From: Faecalibacter sp. LW9
GTDB taxonomy: Bacteria; Bacteroidota; Bacteroidia; Flavobacteriales; Weeksellaceae
DNA: 64,000 nt
Direction: 5' to 3'
Assembly (NCBI RefSeq): GCF_034661295.1
Contig: NZ_CP141062.1
Coordinates: 2,852,001-2,916,000, forward strand
Every line of letters starts with the position of its first letter. The first letter of the stretch is position 1. Shown piece by piece: positions 1 to 7,053 of the stretch. Both the position numbers and the translations under genes were made by a program. The notes beneath the pieces were generated by a model. That model saw only the letters and a list, made by a program, of their open reading frames with translations. It did not search any database and was not told where the DNA came from.

Positions 1-669
1 TTCAATACGAAGTTGAATATGCTAGTGGAACAATTAAAAGATGAATCAATTGAGAAACTTTTAATTTTCGCGAACAATAAAAAACACGCTGATGCAATTT
101 TTGAACACATCGAAGAATTCTATCCTGAACAATTTGGTGTCATTCACTCAAACAAATCTCAAAACTATCGTTTACGTGTAATGGATGAATTCCGTCGCGA
201 TGAAATCCGAGGAATTGTAACGACAGATATTATGGCCCGTGGTTTGGACTTTCCAGACATTTCTCACGTGATCAACTTTGAAATTCCAGAAATTCCAGAA
301 CAATACATTCACCGTATTGGTCGTACAGGACGTGCGGATCGTACAGGTAATGCCATTTCTTATTTCTCTGAAAAAGAAGAAGTCTTATTAATCGAGATTG
401 AAAACTTAATGGGGAAAGAAATCGAAATGATTGCTTTTCCAGACAACGTGAAAGTGAATCAATCGAAAAGAGATTTTGAGAAAGATGTCGTTAAAATGAA
501 AAATCCTACGACTGTAAAAATTGATACTGAACGAGGTGCGGCATTCCACGAGAAAAAGGACAAAAACAAAAAAGTGAATCTAGGTGGACCAACAAAACGT
601 AAACCACCAAAAACAAAGACACAAAACCGTGGTCAATTAAAACAAAACTCGAAAAAGAGACGAAAATAA
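1..669 (+). CDS. DEAD-box RNA helicase, C-terminal part (5' end outside window)
   Basis: The reading frame is open from the first base, so this is the tail of a longer gene. It holds the second RecA-like domain of a superfamily 2 RNA helicase: a motif IV-like LLIFANNKKHAD, motif V as VTTDIMARGLDFPD and motif VI as HRIGRTGRADRTG. The last ~70 residues are a Lys/Arg-rich, probably disordered tail ending KKRRK, typical of RNA-binding extensions. The motif I and DEAD segments lie upstream of the window. Family knowledge points to ATP-dependent RNA unwinding in ribosome assembly or RNA turnover; the exact RhlE/DeaD-type subfamily cannot be settled from this half. A hairpin terminator follows the stop. 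Confidence 0.93.
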   Translation, partial: FNTKLNMLVEQLKDESIEKLLIFANNKKHADAIFEHIEEFYPEQFGVIHSNKSQNYRLRVMDEFRRDEIRGIVTTDIMARGLDFPDISHVINFEIPEIPEQYIHRIGRTGRADRTGNAISYFSEKEEVLLIEIENLMGKEIEMIAFPDNVKVNQSKRDFEKDVVKMKNPTTVKIDTERGAAFHEKKDKNKKVNLGGPTKRKPPKTKTQNRGQLKQNSKKRRK

Positions 670-676
670 TTTTATA

Positions 677-706
677 AAAGTATCCTTTAAAGGATGCTTT
701 TTTTAT
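677..706 (+). terminator. Intrinsic terminator after the helicase gene
   Basis: A 9-bp stem (677-685 with 692-700, one G-T wobble) encloses a 6-nt loop and runs into a T-rich tract. It lies just after the helicase stop codon. Confidence 0.8.
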
Positions 707-721
707 TTGATCAAAGTTTCC

Positions 722-729
722 TAACTTTG
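722..729 (+). promoter_or_regulatory. Candidate -7 promoter element (TAnnTTTG)
   Basis: TAACTTTG matches the Bacteroidetes -7 consensus exactly. A start of transcription near 735 would leave a leader of about 14 nt before ATG 749 and would exclude the in-frame GTG at 731 as the start. No convincing -33 TTG lies at the expected spacing. Confidence 0.5.
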
Positions 730-748
730 AGTGAAAATAGATCAAATT

Positions 749-958
749 ATGTCAGAATTAAAGTTCAAAACAAATATTAATTGTGGAAGCTGTATTAAAT
801 CCGTAAAACCATTTTTGGATGAAACGGTAGGAGAAGGAAATTGGTCAGTAGATACAGAAAATCCTGATAAAATTTTAACGGTTAATACAGACGAAGAGGT
901 TACAGACGTTGTAGAAGCTGTCACAGATGCAGGTTTTAAAATTCAAAAAATCGATTAA
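749..958 (+). CDS. Heavy-metal-associated (HMA) domain protein
   Basis: This 69-residue protein has the ferredoxin-like HMA fold pattern, with the metal-binding Cys pair C12-G-S-C15 near the N-terminus. Proteins of this type carry Cu(I) or similar soft metals to P-type ATPases, or act as soluble sensors in the cytoplasm. The GxNCGSC loop differs slightly from the usual GMTCxxC. The frame opens at GTG 731, but ATG 749 is preferred because a -7 promoter element ends at 729 and the domain begins right after ATG 749. No copper ATPase or metal regulator is adjacent, so the partner is unknown. Hairpin terminators lie on both sides, so it is probably transcribed alone. Confidence 0.8.
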   Translation: MSELKFKTNINCGSCIKSVKPFLDETVGEGNWSVDTENPDKILTVNTDEEVTDVVEAVTDAGFKIQKID

Positions 959-972
959 ATACATTAATAGAG

Positions 973-999
973 AGTCATTCAAATGGAATGACTTTTTTT
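973..999 (+). terminator. Intrinsic terminator after the HMA gene
   Basis: AGTCATTC (973-980) pairs perfectly with GAATGACT (986-993) around a 5-nt loop, followed by seven T residues. Confidence 0.88.
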
Positions 1000-1084
1000 A
1001 TTTGAGTTAAAATATGGAATCTTTTTTAATCTGCTAAAGTATAGTGAAAGATGGTATGAACTCAACTTAAAGTGTGAATTAAAT

Positions 1085-1150
1085 GCGACTTAAAGGTAGC
1101 ATAAACGTAGCATAAAGGCGACATAGAGGTAGCATAGAAGCGACATTATA
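1085..1150. repeat. Six-unit 11-bp tandem repeat in a gene-free stretch
   Basis: The interval 1000-1353 holds no supported protein gene. Within it, six head-to-tail 11-bp units start at 1085, 1096, 1107, 1118, 1129 and 1140. The best two are GTAGCATAAAC and GTAGCATAAAG. Units beginning GCGAC alternate irregularly with units beginning GTAGC. A degenerate unit (TCAACTTAAAG, 1062-1072) extends the series upstream after a 12-bp spacer. The period is close to one DNA helical turn, so a phased protein-binding array or a bend is possible. No function is known to me. Confidence 0.75.
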
Positions 1151-1159
1151 ATTGGTATA

Positions 1160-1268
1160 TATAGAACAACTACTTGCAATTCAGCAGCAGTAGACAGATT
1201 AGTATACATTAAAAGTAGTCTCAGTAAGACCTGAGACTACATTAAGAAGTTTACTTGTAAACTTTTTT
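1160..1268 (+). ncRNA. Candidate small RNA: hairpin plus intrinsic terminator
   Basis: Two strong hairpins follow the tandem repeat. GTAGTCTCAG (1215-1224) pairs perfectly with CTGAGACTAC (1231-1240). AAGTTTAC (1247-1254) pairs with GTAAACTT (1257-1264) and continues into a T tract on the plus strand. No plus-strand gene precedes them except the already terminated HMA gene. A near-consensus -7 element, TATAATTG (1147-1154, one mismatch), would start a transcript of about 110 nt. The 5' end is a guess. No known RNA family is recognised. Alternatively the hairpins are remnants of a mobile element. Confidence 0.4.
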
Positions 1269-1353
1269 ATAAGATTTCTAAATTGTTTTTTTTAGAATAC
1301 ATATTCTTATAAATAAAACATTTTTATTGGTGTGTTAACTTTAAGATTGAGCC

Positions 1354-2121
1354 TTATTTTTTTACAATTTTCTGAACCACGACTTGTCCATTGACTTCGC
1401 CTTTTACAACATAAACTCCTTTTGGTAAGGACGAAACATTTAATTTCGTTCCTTCAACAACCGAAACGTGTTGAACGAGTTGTCCATTCGAATTAAAAAT
1501 TTGAACGTTTTTAGCTTCTGCTGCAAATAGAATCTCAGACGATACAATTGAATTTGCTACCAAAGTATATTTCGATTTCACCACTTCACCTAATCCTAAC
1601 TCAGCTTTATTAACAAGTGAAAATTCATCATAAGCTGTATTCGAATTCGAGTATGATCTTACGGCTAATTGTAAAGAAACAGCATTTGTATTGGTAAATT
1701 CAACCGTATGTAAGGTCCAGTCATTAGCAGGAGCTAAATATTCATCATTCGTGCGTAAGGGATCTTCCCCTGCTGTATCCCACAAATAAACATTGGCACC
1801 ACTTTCATCTTTTAAAAATGACCATAAACGTGCGTCGGTTCCATCACCAGTTGCTTTGTACCAAAAAGATAATACATATGTCACACCAGGCTCAATTGAA
1901 ACATTTTGAAAAAAACCTGTAGTAGAAGAAGGATTTACATAACCTGCACTGTTAGAACTTTGATATCCCTCTTCAAAGATCGTTGGTACAGTATAAGAAG
2001 CTGTTGGCCTTTTTTCCCAATTCGATAAATTATTATCAAAACCAGGATTCTGAACTAAATTTGTTTGACCAAATGCTAAAGATGCTGAAATTACAGCAAT
2101 TAAAGAATAAAGTTTTTTCAT
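1354..2121 (-). CDS. Secreted T9SS protein with CBM-like domain
   Basis: This 255-residue exported protein starts with a signal peptide (MKKLYSLIAVISASLAFGQ). The next ~150 residues begin LVQNPGFDNNLSNWE, the typical opening of a carbohydrate-binding-module-like jelly roll (CBM4/9 type). The last ~75 residues form a type A T9SS sorting domain, with the pattern VQIFNSNGQLV, then LPKGVYVVK, ending in basic KK. It is therefore predicted to pass the outer membrane through T9SS and be released or anchored to the cell surface. No catalytic domain is visible, so binding or adhesion is more likely than enzyme activity. It shares its signal-peptide style and sorting domain with the next gene upstream, but a terminator between them makes separate transcription likely. 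Confidence 0.85.
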   Translation of the reverse strand: MKKLYSLIAVISASLAFGQTNLVQNPGFDNNLSNWEKRPTASYTVPTIFEEGYQSSNSAGYVNPSSTTGFFQNVSIEPGVTYVLSFWYKATGDGTDARLWSFLKDESGANVYLWDTAGEDPLRTNDEYLAPANDWTLHTVEFTNTNAVSLQLAVRSYSNSNTAYDEFSLVNKAELGLGEVVKSKYTLVANSIVSSEILFAAEAKNVQIFNSNGQLVQHVSVVEGTKLNVSSLPKGVYVVKGEVNGQVVVQKIVKK

Positions 2122-2151
2122 AATAAAAAGGTTTGTGTATGGTTAATAGTA

Positions 2152-2159
2152 CAAATATA
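2152..2159 (-). promoter_or_regulatory. -7 promoter element for the CBM-like T9SS gene
   Basis: On the minus strand this reads TATATTTG, an exact TAnnTTTG. The predicted leader is about 25 nt. A TTTG (complement of 2175-2178) lies 15 bp upstream, slightly closer than the usual -33 spacing. Confidence 0.65.
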
Positions 2160-2236
2160 ATAGTAAATTTAAAACAAACCACTTCTATCTTTTTAATATT
2201 CAGTATTTTAACACATATTCTTTAATATTAAATAAA

Positions 2237-2266
2237 CAAAAAAAAACCACTCGAATGGAGTGGTTT
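2237..2266 (-). terminator. Intrinsic terminator between two T9SS genes
   Basis: On the minus strand, AAACCACTC pairs perfectly with GAGTGGTTT around a 5-nt loop and runs into a long T tract. It lies just past the stop of the 2290-3036 gene. Confidence 0.9.
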
Positions 2267-2289
2267 ATTAAGATTGAATTTGAATTCAA

Positions 2290-3036
2290 TTATTTTTTTA
2301 CAACTTTTGTTGTAGTTGTTTTACCGTTTTCAGTTGATTTAACAACATAAACACCAGCAGCTAAATCAGAAACGTTTACGTTTTTATTACCGTTAACTAC
2401 AAATGATTTTACTAATTGTCCATTTACATTATAAACTTCAACAGATGCATTTGCTTTTGTAGAGAATGCTGCTGTATTCGTCCAAACTGTATTTTTGATA
2501 GCTTTAGCAGCTTCTGCATAATCAGCAACGCTTAAAGTTCTTGAAAAAACAACTTCAACTTCTTGGATTCTAATTTGAGCAGAAGAACCTGTTTGTCCAT
2601 TTTTAATAGTAACATTTTGTGCTGGAGTATCAAATTCAATTACATAAACACCATCTTCAATAAATGTAGGTACAACAACTCCGTCAACTGTAATAATAGC
2701 TGTGTTTGGAGCGTAATCACTGTAAGTATCAGTTTTAATTAATACTGAATGAATTCTAGCTTCTCCTACAGTTTTAATAGCGTAAGAATTTCCATTTCCA
2801 TCAGCATTGCTAGAGTATAATCTTAAATTAGATCCTGTATCATAGTATTTTGGTCCATTAGAAGAACCGTTTTTCTTAGCTTCATAAGTAATGAATCCTG
2901 CAAGAATATTACCAGTACTAATATCTTGTGCGTTAGCAAAACCTTGATTAGCTAAAACATAGTTATAAGTTTCTTGTTGTGCATTAACAGATAGAGATAA
3001 CGCAGCTACAGCCACTAAAGAGTAGAATTTTTTCAT
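2290..3036 (-). CDS. Secreted T9SS sorting-domain protein, unknown function
   Basis: This 248-residue protein has a clear signal peptide ending VNAQ near residue 20 and a C-terminal type A T9SS sorting domain (VEVYNVNGQLVKSF, then LAAGVYVVKS, ending KVVKK). The middle ~150 residues look like an all-beta domain, rich in T, V, N and G, with no catalytic motif I recognise. The sorting domain closely resembles that of the 1354-2121 protein, which fits paralogous exported proteins with different central modules. The start is supported by the signal peptide and by a -7 promoter element about 45 bp upstream. Surface or extracellular location is inferred from the family; the ligand is unknown. Confidence 0.8.
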   Translation of the reverse strand: MKKFYSLVAVAALSLSVNAQQETYNYVLANQGFANAQDISTGNILAGFITYEAKKNGSSNGPKYYDTGSNLRLYSSNADGNGNSYAIKTVGEARIHSVLIKTDTYSDYAPNTAIITVDGVVVPTFIEDGVYVIEFDTPAQNVTIKNGQTGSSAQIRIQEVEVVFSRTLSVADYAEAAKAIKNTVWTNTAAFSTKANASVEVYNVNGQLVKSFVVNGNKNVNVSDLAAGVYVVKSTENGKTTTTKVVKK

Positions 3037-3080
3037 ATATATAATTTTTAAAGTTTTTTACGTTTAGTAATATTGCGGTG

Positions 3081-3088
3081 CAAATATA
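3081..3088 (-). promoter_or_regulatory. -7 promoter element for the 248-aa T9SS gene
   Basis: The minus strand reads TATATTTG, an exact TAnnTTTG, with a predicted leader of about 40 nt. No -33 TTG is evident at consensus spacing. Confidence 0.65.
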
Positions 3089-3170
3089 GTTTTAATTTGA
3101 AAAAAAAACTAAAAAAAACTTTAATATTTAAAAAATTAACCTTATCTTAATCTTCTTGTTGTATAAAAAC

Positions 3171-4571
3171 CTAATTACTTTTTAATAAAATATTTCCTTC
3201 TTTTATTAATTGATCATTTAACAAAATTTTATACCAATACGAACCTACTGCTAAAGGCTGATTGTTATACATACCATTCCATGGCAATATTTCATTTATT
3301 CTCCCCGTTGTAATTAACTTACCATAACGATCGAAAATAGAAATAATGGCATCCGTCTGTTTTAAATATGTACGGATATCCCACGTATCATTTATACCAT
3401 CTCCATTTGGACTTAAAAAATTAAAAAAATTGGAAATATCATAGGTAAAAGGTCCGAAAATGCATCCCAATCTGTTTTTAAAATAAAATGTAAAAATTAA
3501 TTCTTCTGTACTGTTAAAAATATTTGAAGGTTGCCAATGGATGCCATCTGTAGAATATTCCAAAATTTCTTCATCATTCATAGGTTCTATTATTACTTGA
3601 CTCATTGTTGATCGTACATTTTTAATATATCCATTCCCATCTTCTTCAACAATATTTATACGCATTGAATTTCGACATCCATTATTTATATTAAAAAAAA
3701 CAGTCCATTCTCCTACCCCATCAATAATAACATCTTTTTCCTCAGATTTTATAATACCATTAAAATACCACTCAAAATTAGAAAATTGGTAAACATTATT
3801 TGGATCATAAGGGCCTTGAAGAAGATACGGCACCCCGCAAAACTTTAAATTTTGTTGATCGATGAAGGCTTCAAACGTAGGCACTTTTAAATTTAATGGA
3901 TAGATGGAAAAACACTCTGCTTCTCCGTAAAATTCATTAAATGCAACTTTTAAAAAGAGGGTTGTTTGTGAATGAGGAGTGATATAATTCGACCATTCCG
4001 ATTCTGGAATAGAATTAGTATTATTTATTGCATCTTCTTGTGATGAAAAGAAAGAAAATTCATACATGTAATTCTCACCATAGAGATGATATAAAGCTTG
4101 AAGTAAATCAAATGTATAATTTCCTTCGGATGGACAACCTAATACTTCAAAATCATATCGCCCAGGAGGTTTGAGGCTAAATTGAATGGCGTATTTAACG
4201 ATTAATATTCTTGGTTCACTCGTAACATTCTCATTGATCCGTAAATAAAATACTACTGGATTGGAAATATCAAACGTCACACTACGTGCATTGCGATCTC
4301 TTGGATAAGCATTTGTATTTTGAAAGGCATCATCTGCTGTTGGATAAATGTATTGACTAATGGTCCAATATCTCGAATCATATTCAGAATATTCTTGAAA
4401 AAAATCAAAAGCCAACGAATGAAAACTTGGACTTGAATTTCGATCATCATAAACGGTGAATTCTGTTGGAATTTCTGAAGTACAACGAAACTTTTCAACC
4501 AATTTTAAGTCATATTGTGCTTGGATGATAAAGCCTGTTAGTAGAAGAATTATCGTTGTTATCCATTTCAT
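3171..4571 (-). CDS. Gliding-motility-associated C-terminal domain (T9SS type B) protein
   Basis: This 466-residue secreted protein has a short signal peptide (MKWITTIILLLTGFIIQAQ). The C-terminal ~85 residues are the CHU_C / type B T9SS sorting domain: FLSPNGDGINDTW, then ISIFDRYGKLI, WNGMYNNQPLAVGSYWYKI and a final lysine-containing strand. Type B substrates are usually surface proteins whose export depends on a PorP/SprF-like partner; none is in this window. The central ~330 residues look like beta-sandwich repeats with scattered cysteines (for example CTSE, LGCPSEG, ECFSIYP, LKFCGVP), as in adhesin-like proteins. An IS1182-type element begins 68 bp upstream of the start codon and may have altered its promoter. 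Specific function is unknown. Confidence 0.85.
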   Translation of the reverse strand: MKWITTIILLLTGFIIQAQYDLKLVEKFRCTSEIPTEFTVYDDRNSSPSFHSLAFDFFQEYSEYDSRYWTISQYIYPTADDAFQNTNAYPRDRNARSVTFDISNPVVFYLRINENVTSEPRILIVKYAIQFSLKPPGRYDFEVLGCPSEGNYTFDLLQALYHLYGENYMYEFSFFSSQEDAINNTNSIPESEWSNYITPHSQTTLFLKVAFNEFYGEAECFSIYPLNLKVPTFEAFIDQQNLKFCGVPYLLQGPYDPNNVYQFSNFEWYFNGIIKSEEKDVIIDGVGEWTVFFNINNGCRNSMRINIVEEDGNGYIKNVRSTMSQVIIEPMNDEEILEYSTDGIHWQPSNIFNSTEELIFTFYFKNRLGCIFGPFTYDISNFFNFLSPNGDGINDTWDIRTYLKQTDAIISIFDRYGKLITTGRINEILPWNGMYNNQPLAVGSYWYKILLNDQLIKEGNILLKSN

Positions 4572-4638
4572 AAATAAATATTATTAATCCTTTAATATAC
4601 AACACATTACCTTTTCATTAAAATTATACCCAATAAAA

Positions 4639-6393
4639 AAGAAGCCGTCTCAATATTAAAATTTGAGGCGGTTTTTTTATTTGAATTAATTTCCAATAAA
4701 ATTTCATCATTTTAGAAAAGGGTAAAATTGCCCTTATGCAGCAATTTTCTTTCTTAAGTTGTGTGCTAAAGCCATTAATCCGAATTCTAACTCGGTTTTT
4801 TGGATTCCTTTTAACGAAAATCTTCTAAAATTGTTGTTGTGTTTCATTTGGGCAAATACAGGCTCTACATCGGCAGAGCGTTGTTTCCTTTTTTGTATTC
4901 CCGTTTGACTTGTGAGTAATTCCCTGATTTTTTCTTTATGTCTTTCAAGGTTATGATTGCGTTCTATACTTCGGTTCCCCTGAGCTTTAAAGCAGACTCC
5001 CCGCAGCGGACATCCTTCGCAATTTTGAGCCTGATAATGCGATAATTGCTGTATATATCCGGCTTGGGTTGTTTTTGTGCTTTCATGGGTTTTGTGCATT
5101 TTCTGACCAATCGGACACACATAATAATCTTCTTCTTGGTTGTAATAAAGGTTTTCTTTGCTAAAGGTTTTGTGTTTTTTTTGGTAATTTTTATCTTGTT
5201 CTTTTTCAAAAGTATTGTACTTCACATAAGCGGTCAGCTCTTCTTTTTCAAGGTAATCGTAGTTTTCTTCGCTCCCATAGCCTGCATCGGCTGTAATGTT
5301 TTCTATTTTTTTAAAGATTTCTACCCCATAAGTTTCTTTAAGATTTTCTAAGTGTGGCTTTAAAGTTTTGGTATCTGTAGGGTTTTGATGTAAAGTGTAA
5401 TTAATAATGATTTGGTTTTCTGTTGATATTTGGGCGTTGTAACCAGGTTTTAACTGTCCGTTTTGCATATGATCTTCTTTCATACGCATAAAAGTTGCAT
5501 CAGGATCTGTTTTGCTGTATGAGTTTCTTTCGCCTAAAATAGCTTCTTGTTCTTCATATTTGCGAAGATTTTTTTCAAAATTTTGTTTGATGTAACGCAG
5601 TTTTGCTTTAGATTTCTTGGAAGCTTTTTCATTACCCGATAATTTGGTATCTATCTGTTTAACGGTTTTTTGGATCACTTCCTGACTGATTTCCTTGAAC
5701 TGAGGCGGTTCGGTATCAGGATCGTCATCATTAGATATACTTTGGGCATAATTCCATAAGTCTTCTAACTGAGTAAGCATTTTAGCTTTGTTGGTTTTAA
5801 TGCTTTTACCCCAAACAAAAGTGTATCTGCCTGCCTGAGCTTCTATTTTTGTGCCATCGGTATAAATTTGTTTCATTGAAATCAATCCTTCCTCTGCCAG
5901 CATCATGACCACTTGTTTAAAGATTTCTTTAAAACTATCTTTTAATTTATCACTTCTAAATCGGTTAATGGTATTGTGATCCACAGTGCTCATTCCCGTA
6001 AGCCACATAAAGTTGATGTTTTCTCTGATAGCCAACTCTATTTTTCGTGAAGAATAAACATTACTCATATAAGCATAAATCATCACCTTTAATAACATTT
6101 TTGGATGATAACCGGATTACCTTCTTTACTGTAGGCTTTTAATAGTGGTTGGATATTAATGGACTCTACAACTTGATCAACTACCCGAACAGGATGTTTT
6201 TCTGAAATTAAGTCGTCAAACGAATAAGGAAAAAGTGCGGTTTGACGCTGATTGTAATGCTTGAAATTCATAGAGAAATAGATGGAATTCTTACATTAAA
6301 TTTACAAAAACTACAGTAAAAATCCAACTATACAAGAACATATATATTCTAAAAAGAAAAAAAAGAAGCTGTCTAGTTTTGAGACAGCTTCTT
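4639..6393 (-). mobile_element. IS1182-type insertion sequence, copy 1 (defective)
   Basis: This 1755-bp element is bounded by 15-bp terminal inverted repeats: AAGAAGCCGTCTCAA at 4639-4653 and the complement of AAGAAGCTGTCTCAA at 6379-6393, with one mismatch. Each end folds into a hairpin followed by a T tract pointing into the element (right-end stem 6365-6374 with 6382-6391, T tract at 6364-6357 on the minus strand). It carries a single transposase gene that is frameshifted. No target-site duplication is evident. The right end lies 22 bp beyond the stop of the yceI-like gene. The related copy at 22253-23810 has ends of the same design. Confidence 0.88.
4734..6271 (-). pseudogene. IS1182-family transposase, frameshifted
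   Basis: Two overlapping frames together encode one DDE transposase of about 510 residues. The N-terminal part (6271 to 6089) has the family opening LISEKHPVRVVDQVVE. The rest (6098 to 4734) continues with MLLKVMIYAYMSNVYSSRKIE, the catalytic regions YTDGTKIEA and TADAGYGSEENY, and the final acidic motif DVEPVFAQMKHN. Between the second Asp and the Glu lies a Cys-rich insert (YVCPIGQKM, NCEGCPLRGVC). Aligned with the continuous copy at 22382-23719, the break falls at 6107-6116. Restoring one G at the CCGG of 6112-6115 would read GNPGYHPKMLLKV, as expected. Loss of one base is therefore the likeliest lesion; a sequencing error is possible. Confidence 0.87.
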
Positions 6394-6415
6394 CATTTTA
6401 TTAGAATTAAGGCTA

Positions 6416-7015
6416 TTAGTCTAAAACAATTTGAACTCTTAAACTAACATCTTTGTACCCTCCACCTGGTTTAATAAAACCGAACTCTTCACCGTTTAAA
6501 GCGAATTTTTCAGTTTCTAATACTTTTTTACCATCAATTGTTACAATGTGTCCATTTACAGAAAGAGGTTTAGAAATACCTTTAATTGTAATATTTCCTT
6601 CCATATTAAATTGGAACTTATCATTCGTTAACTTTGTGATTTTAGTTGATGTAAATGTTGCATCTGGAAAAACACTAATATCGAAGAAATCTGCAGATTG
6701 TAAGTGAGAAATTAATCGTCCTTGCATATTTTCAGGCAAGTCGAAATTCGTCATATTTGCTAAATCTACTGTTACAGATACAGCTTCAGGTGTATTTTGG
6801 TTTAATCTTACCTTCGCATCTTTCAATTTCACTGTTCCGTTATGCGATTTGTCTTTATTTTGTGTTTGGTCAAATTTAGTTCCTTTCCATGTCACATGGC
6901 TTTTTGCTAAATCTGGTGCATTTGTACCTTCGAAATCAGAAATTTCATTGTGATTGAAACTTAAGATTGATGCCGTTACACCAACTGCACATAGAACTCC
7001 GAATAATTTTTTCAT
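6416..7015 (-). CDS. YceI-family periplasmic protein
   Basis: This 199-residue protein has an N-terminal hydrophobic signal segment (MKKLFGVLCAVGVTASILS) and then a YceI-like lipocalin fold. Visible family features are SHVTWKGTKF near the start, SADFFDISVFPDATFTS in the middle and NGHIVTIDGKKVL towards the end. YceI proteins bind isoprenoid or lipid-like ligands in the periplasm; the ligand here is unknown. It lies 38 bp downstream of lpdA on the same strand with no terminator or -7 element seen between, so it may be co-transcribed. The IS1182-type element begins 22 bp past its stop, and the hairpin in that end may serve as its terminator. Confidence 0.85.
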   Translation of the reverse strand: MKKLFGVLCAVGVTASILSFNHNEISDFEGTNAPDLAKSHVTWKGTKFDQTQNKDKSHNGTVKLKDAKVRLNQNTPEAVSVTVDLANMTNFDLPENMQGRLISHLQSADFFDISVFPDATFTSTKITKLTNDKFQFNMEGNITIKGISKPLSVNGHIVTIDGKKVLETEKFALNGEEFGFIKPGGGYKDVSLRVQIVLD

Positions 7016-7053
7016 TGTAATGTATTAGTATTAATTATGTTAATTCTTATTTA

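Noticed and set aside
506-745. 79-residue minus-strand frame at the end of the first helicase gene
   Set aside because: It is antisense to a clear coding region and a terminator, with no family features.
6089-6120. Programmed frameshift in the first IS1182-type transposase
   Set aside because: No slippery heptamer or downstream structure is evident, the related copy has a single frame, and one-base restoration gives the family sequence.
4625-6400. Target-site duplication flanking the IS1182-type elements
   Set aside because: Flanks AATAAAA/CATTTTA and CATCAAAA/GGTTTTA do not show a convincing direct repeat, so none is claimed.
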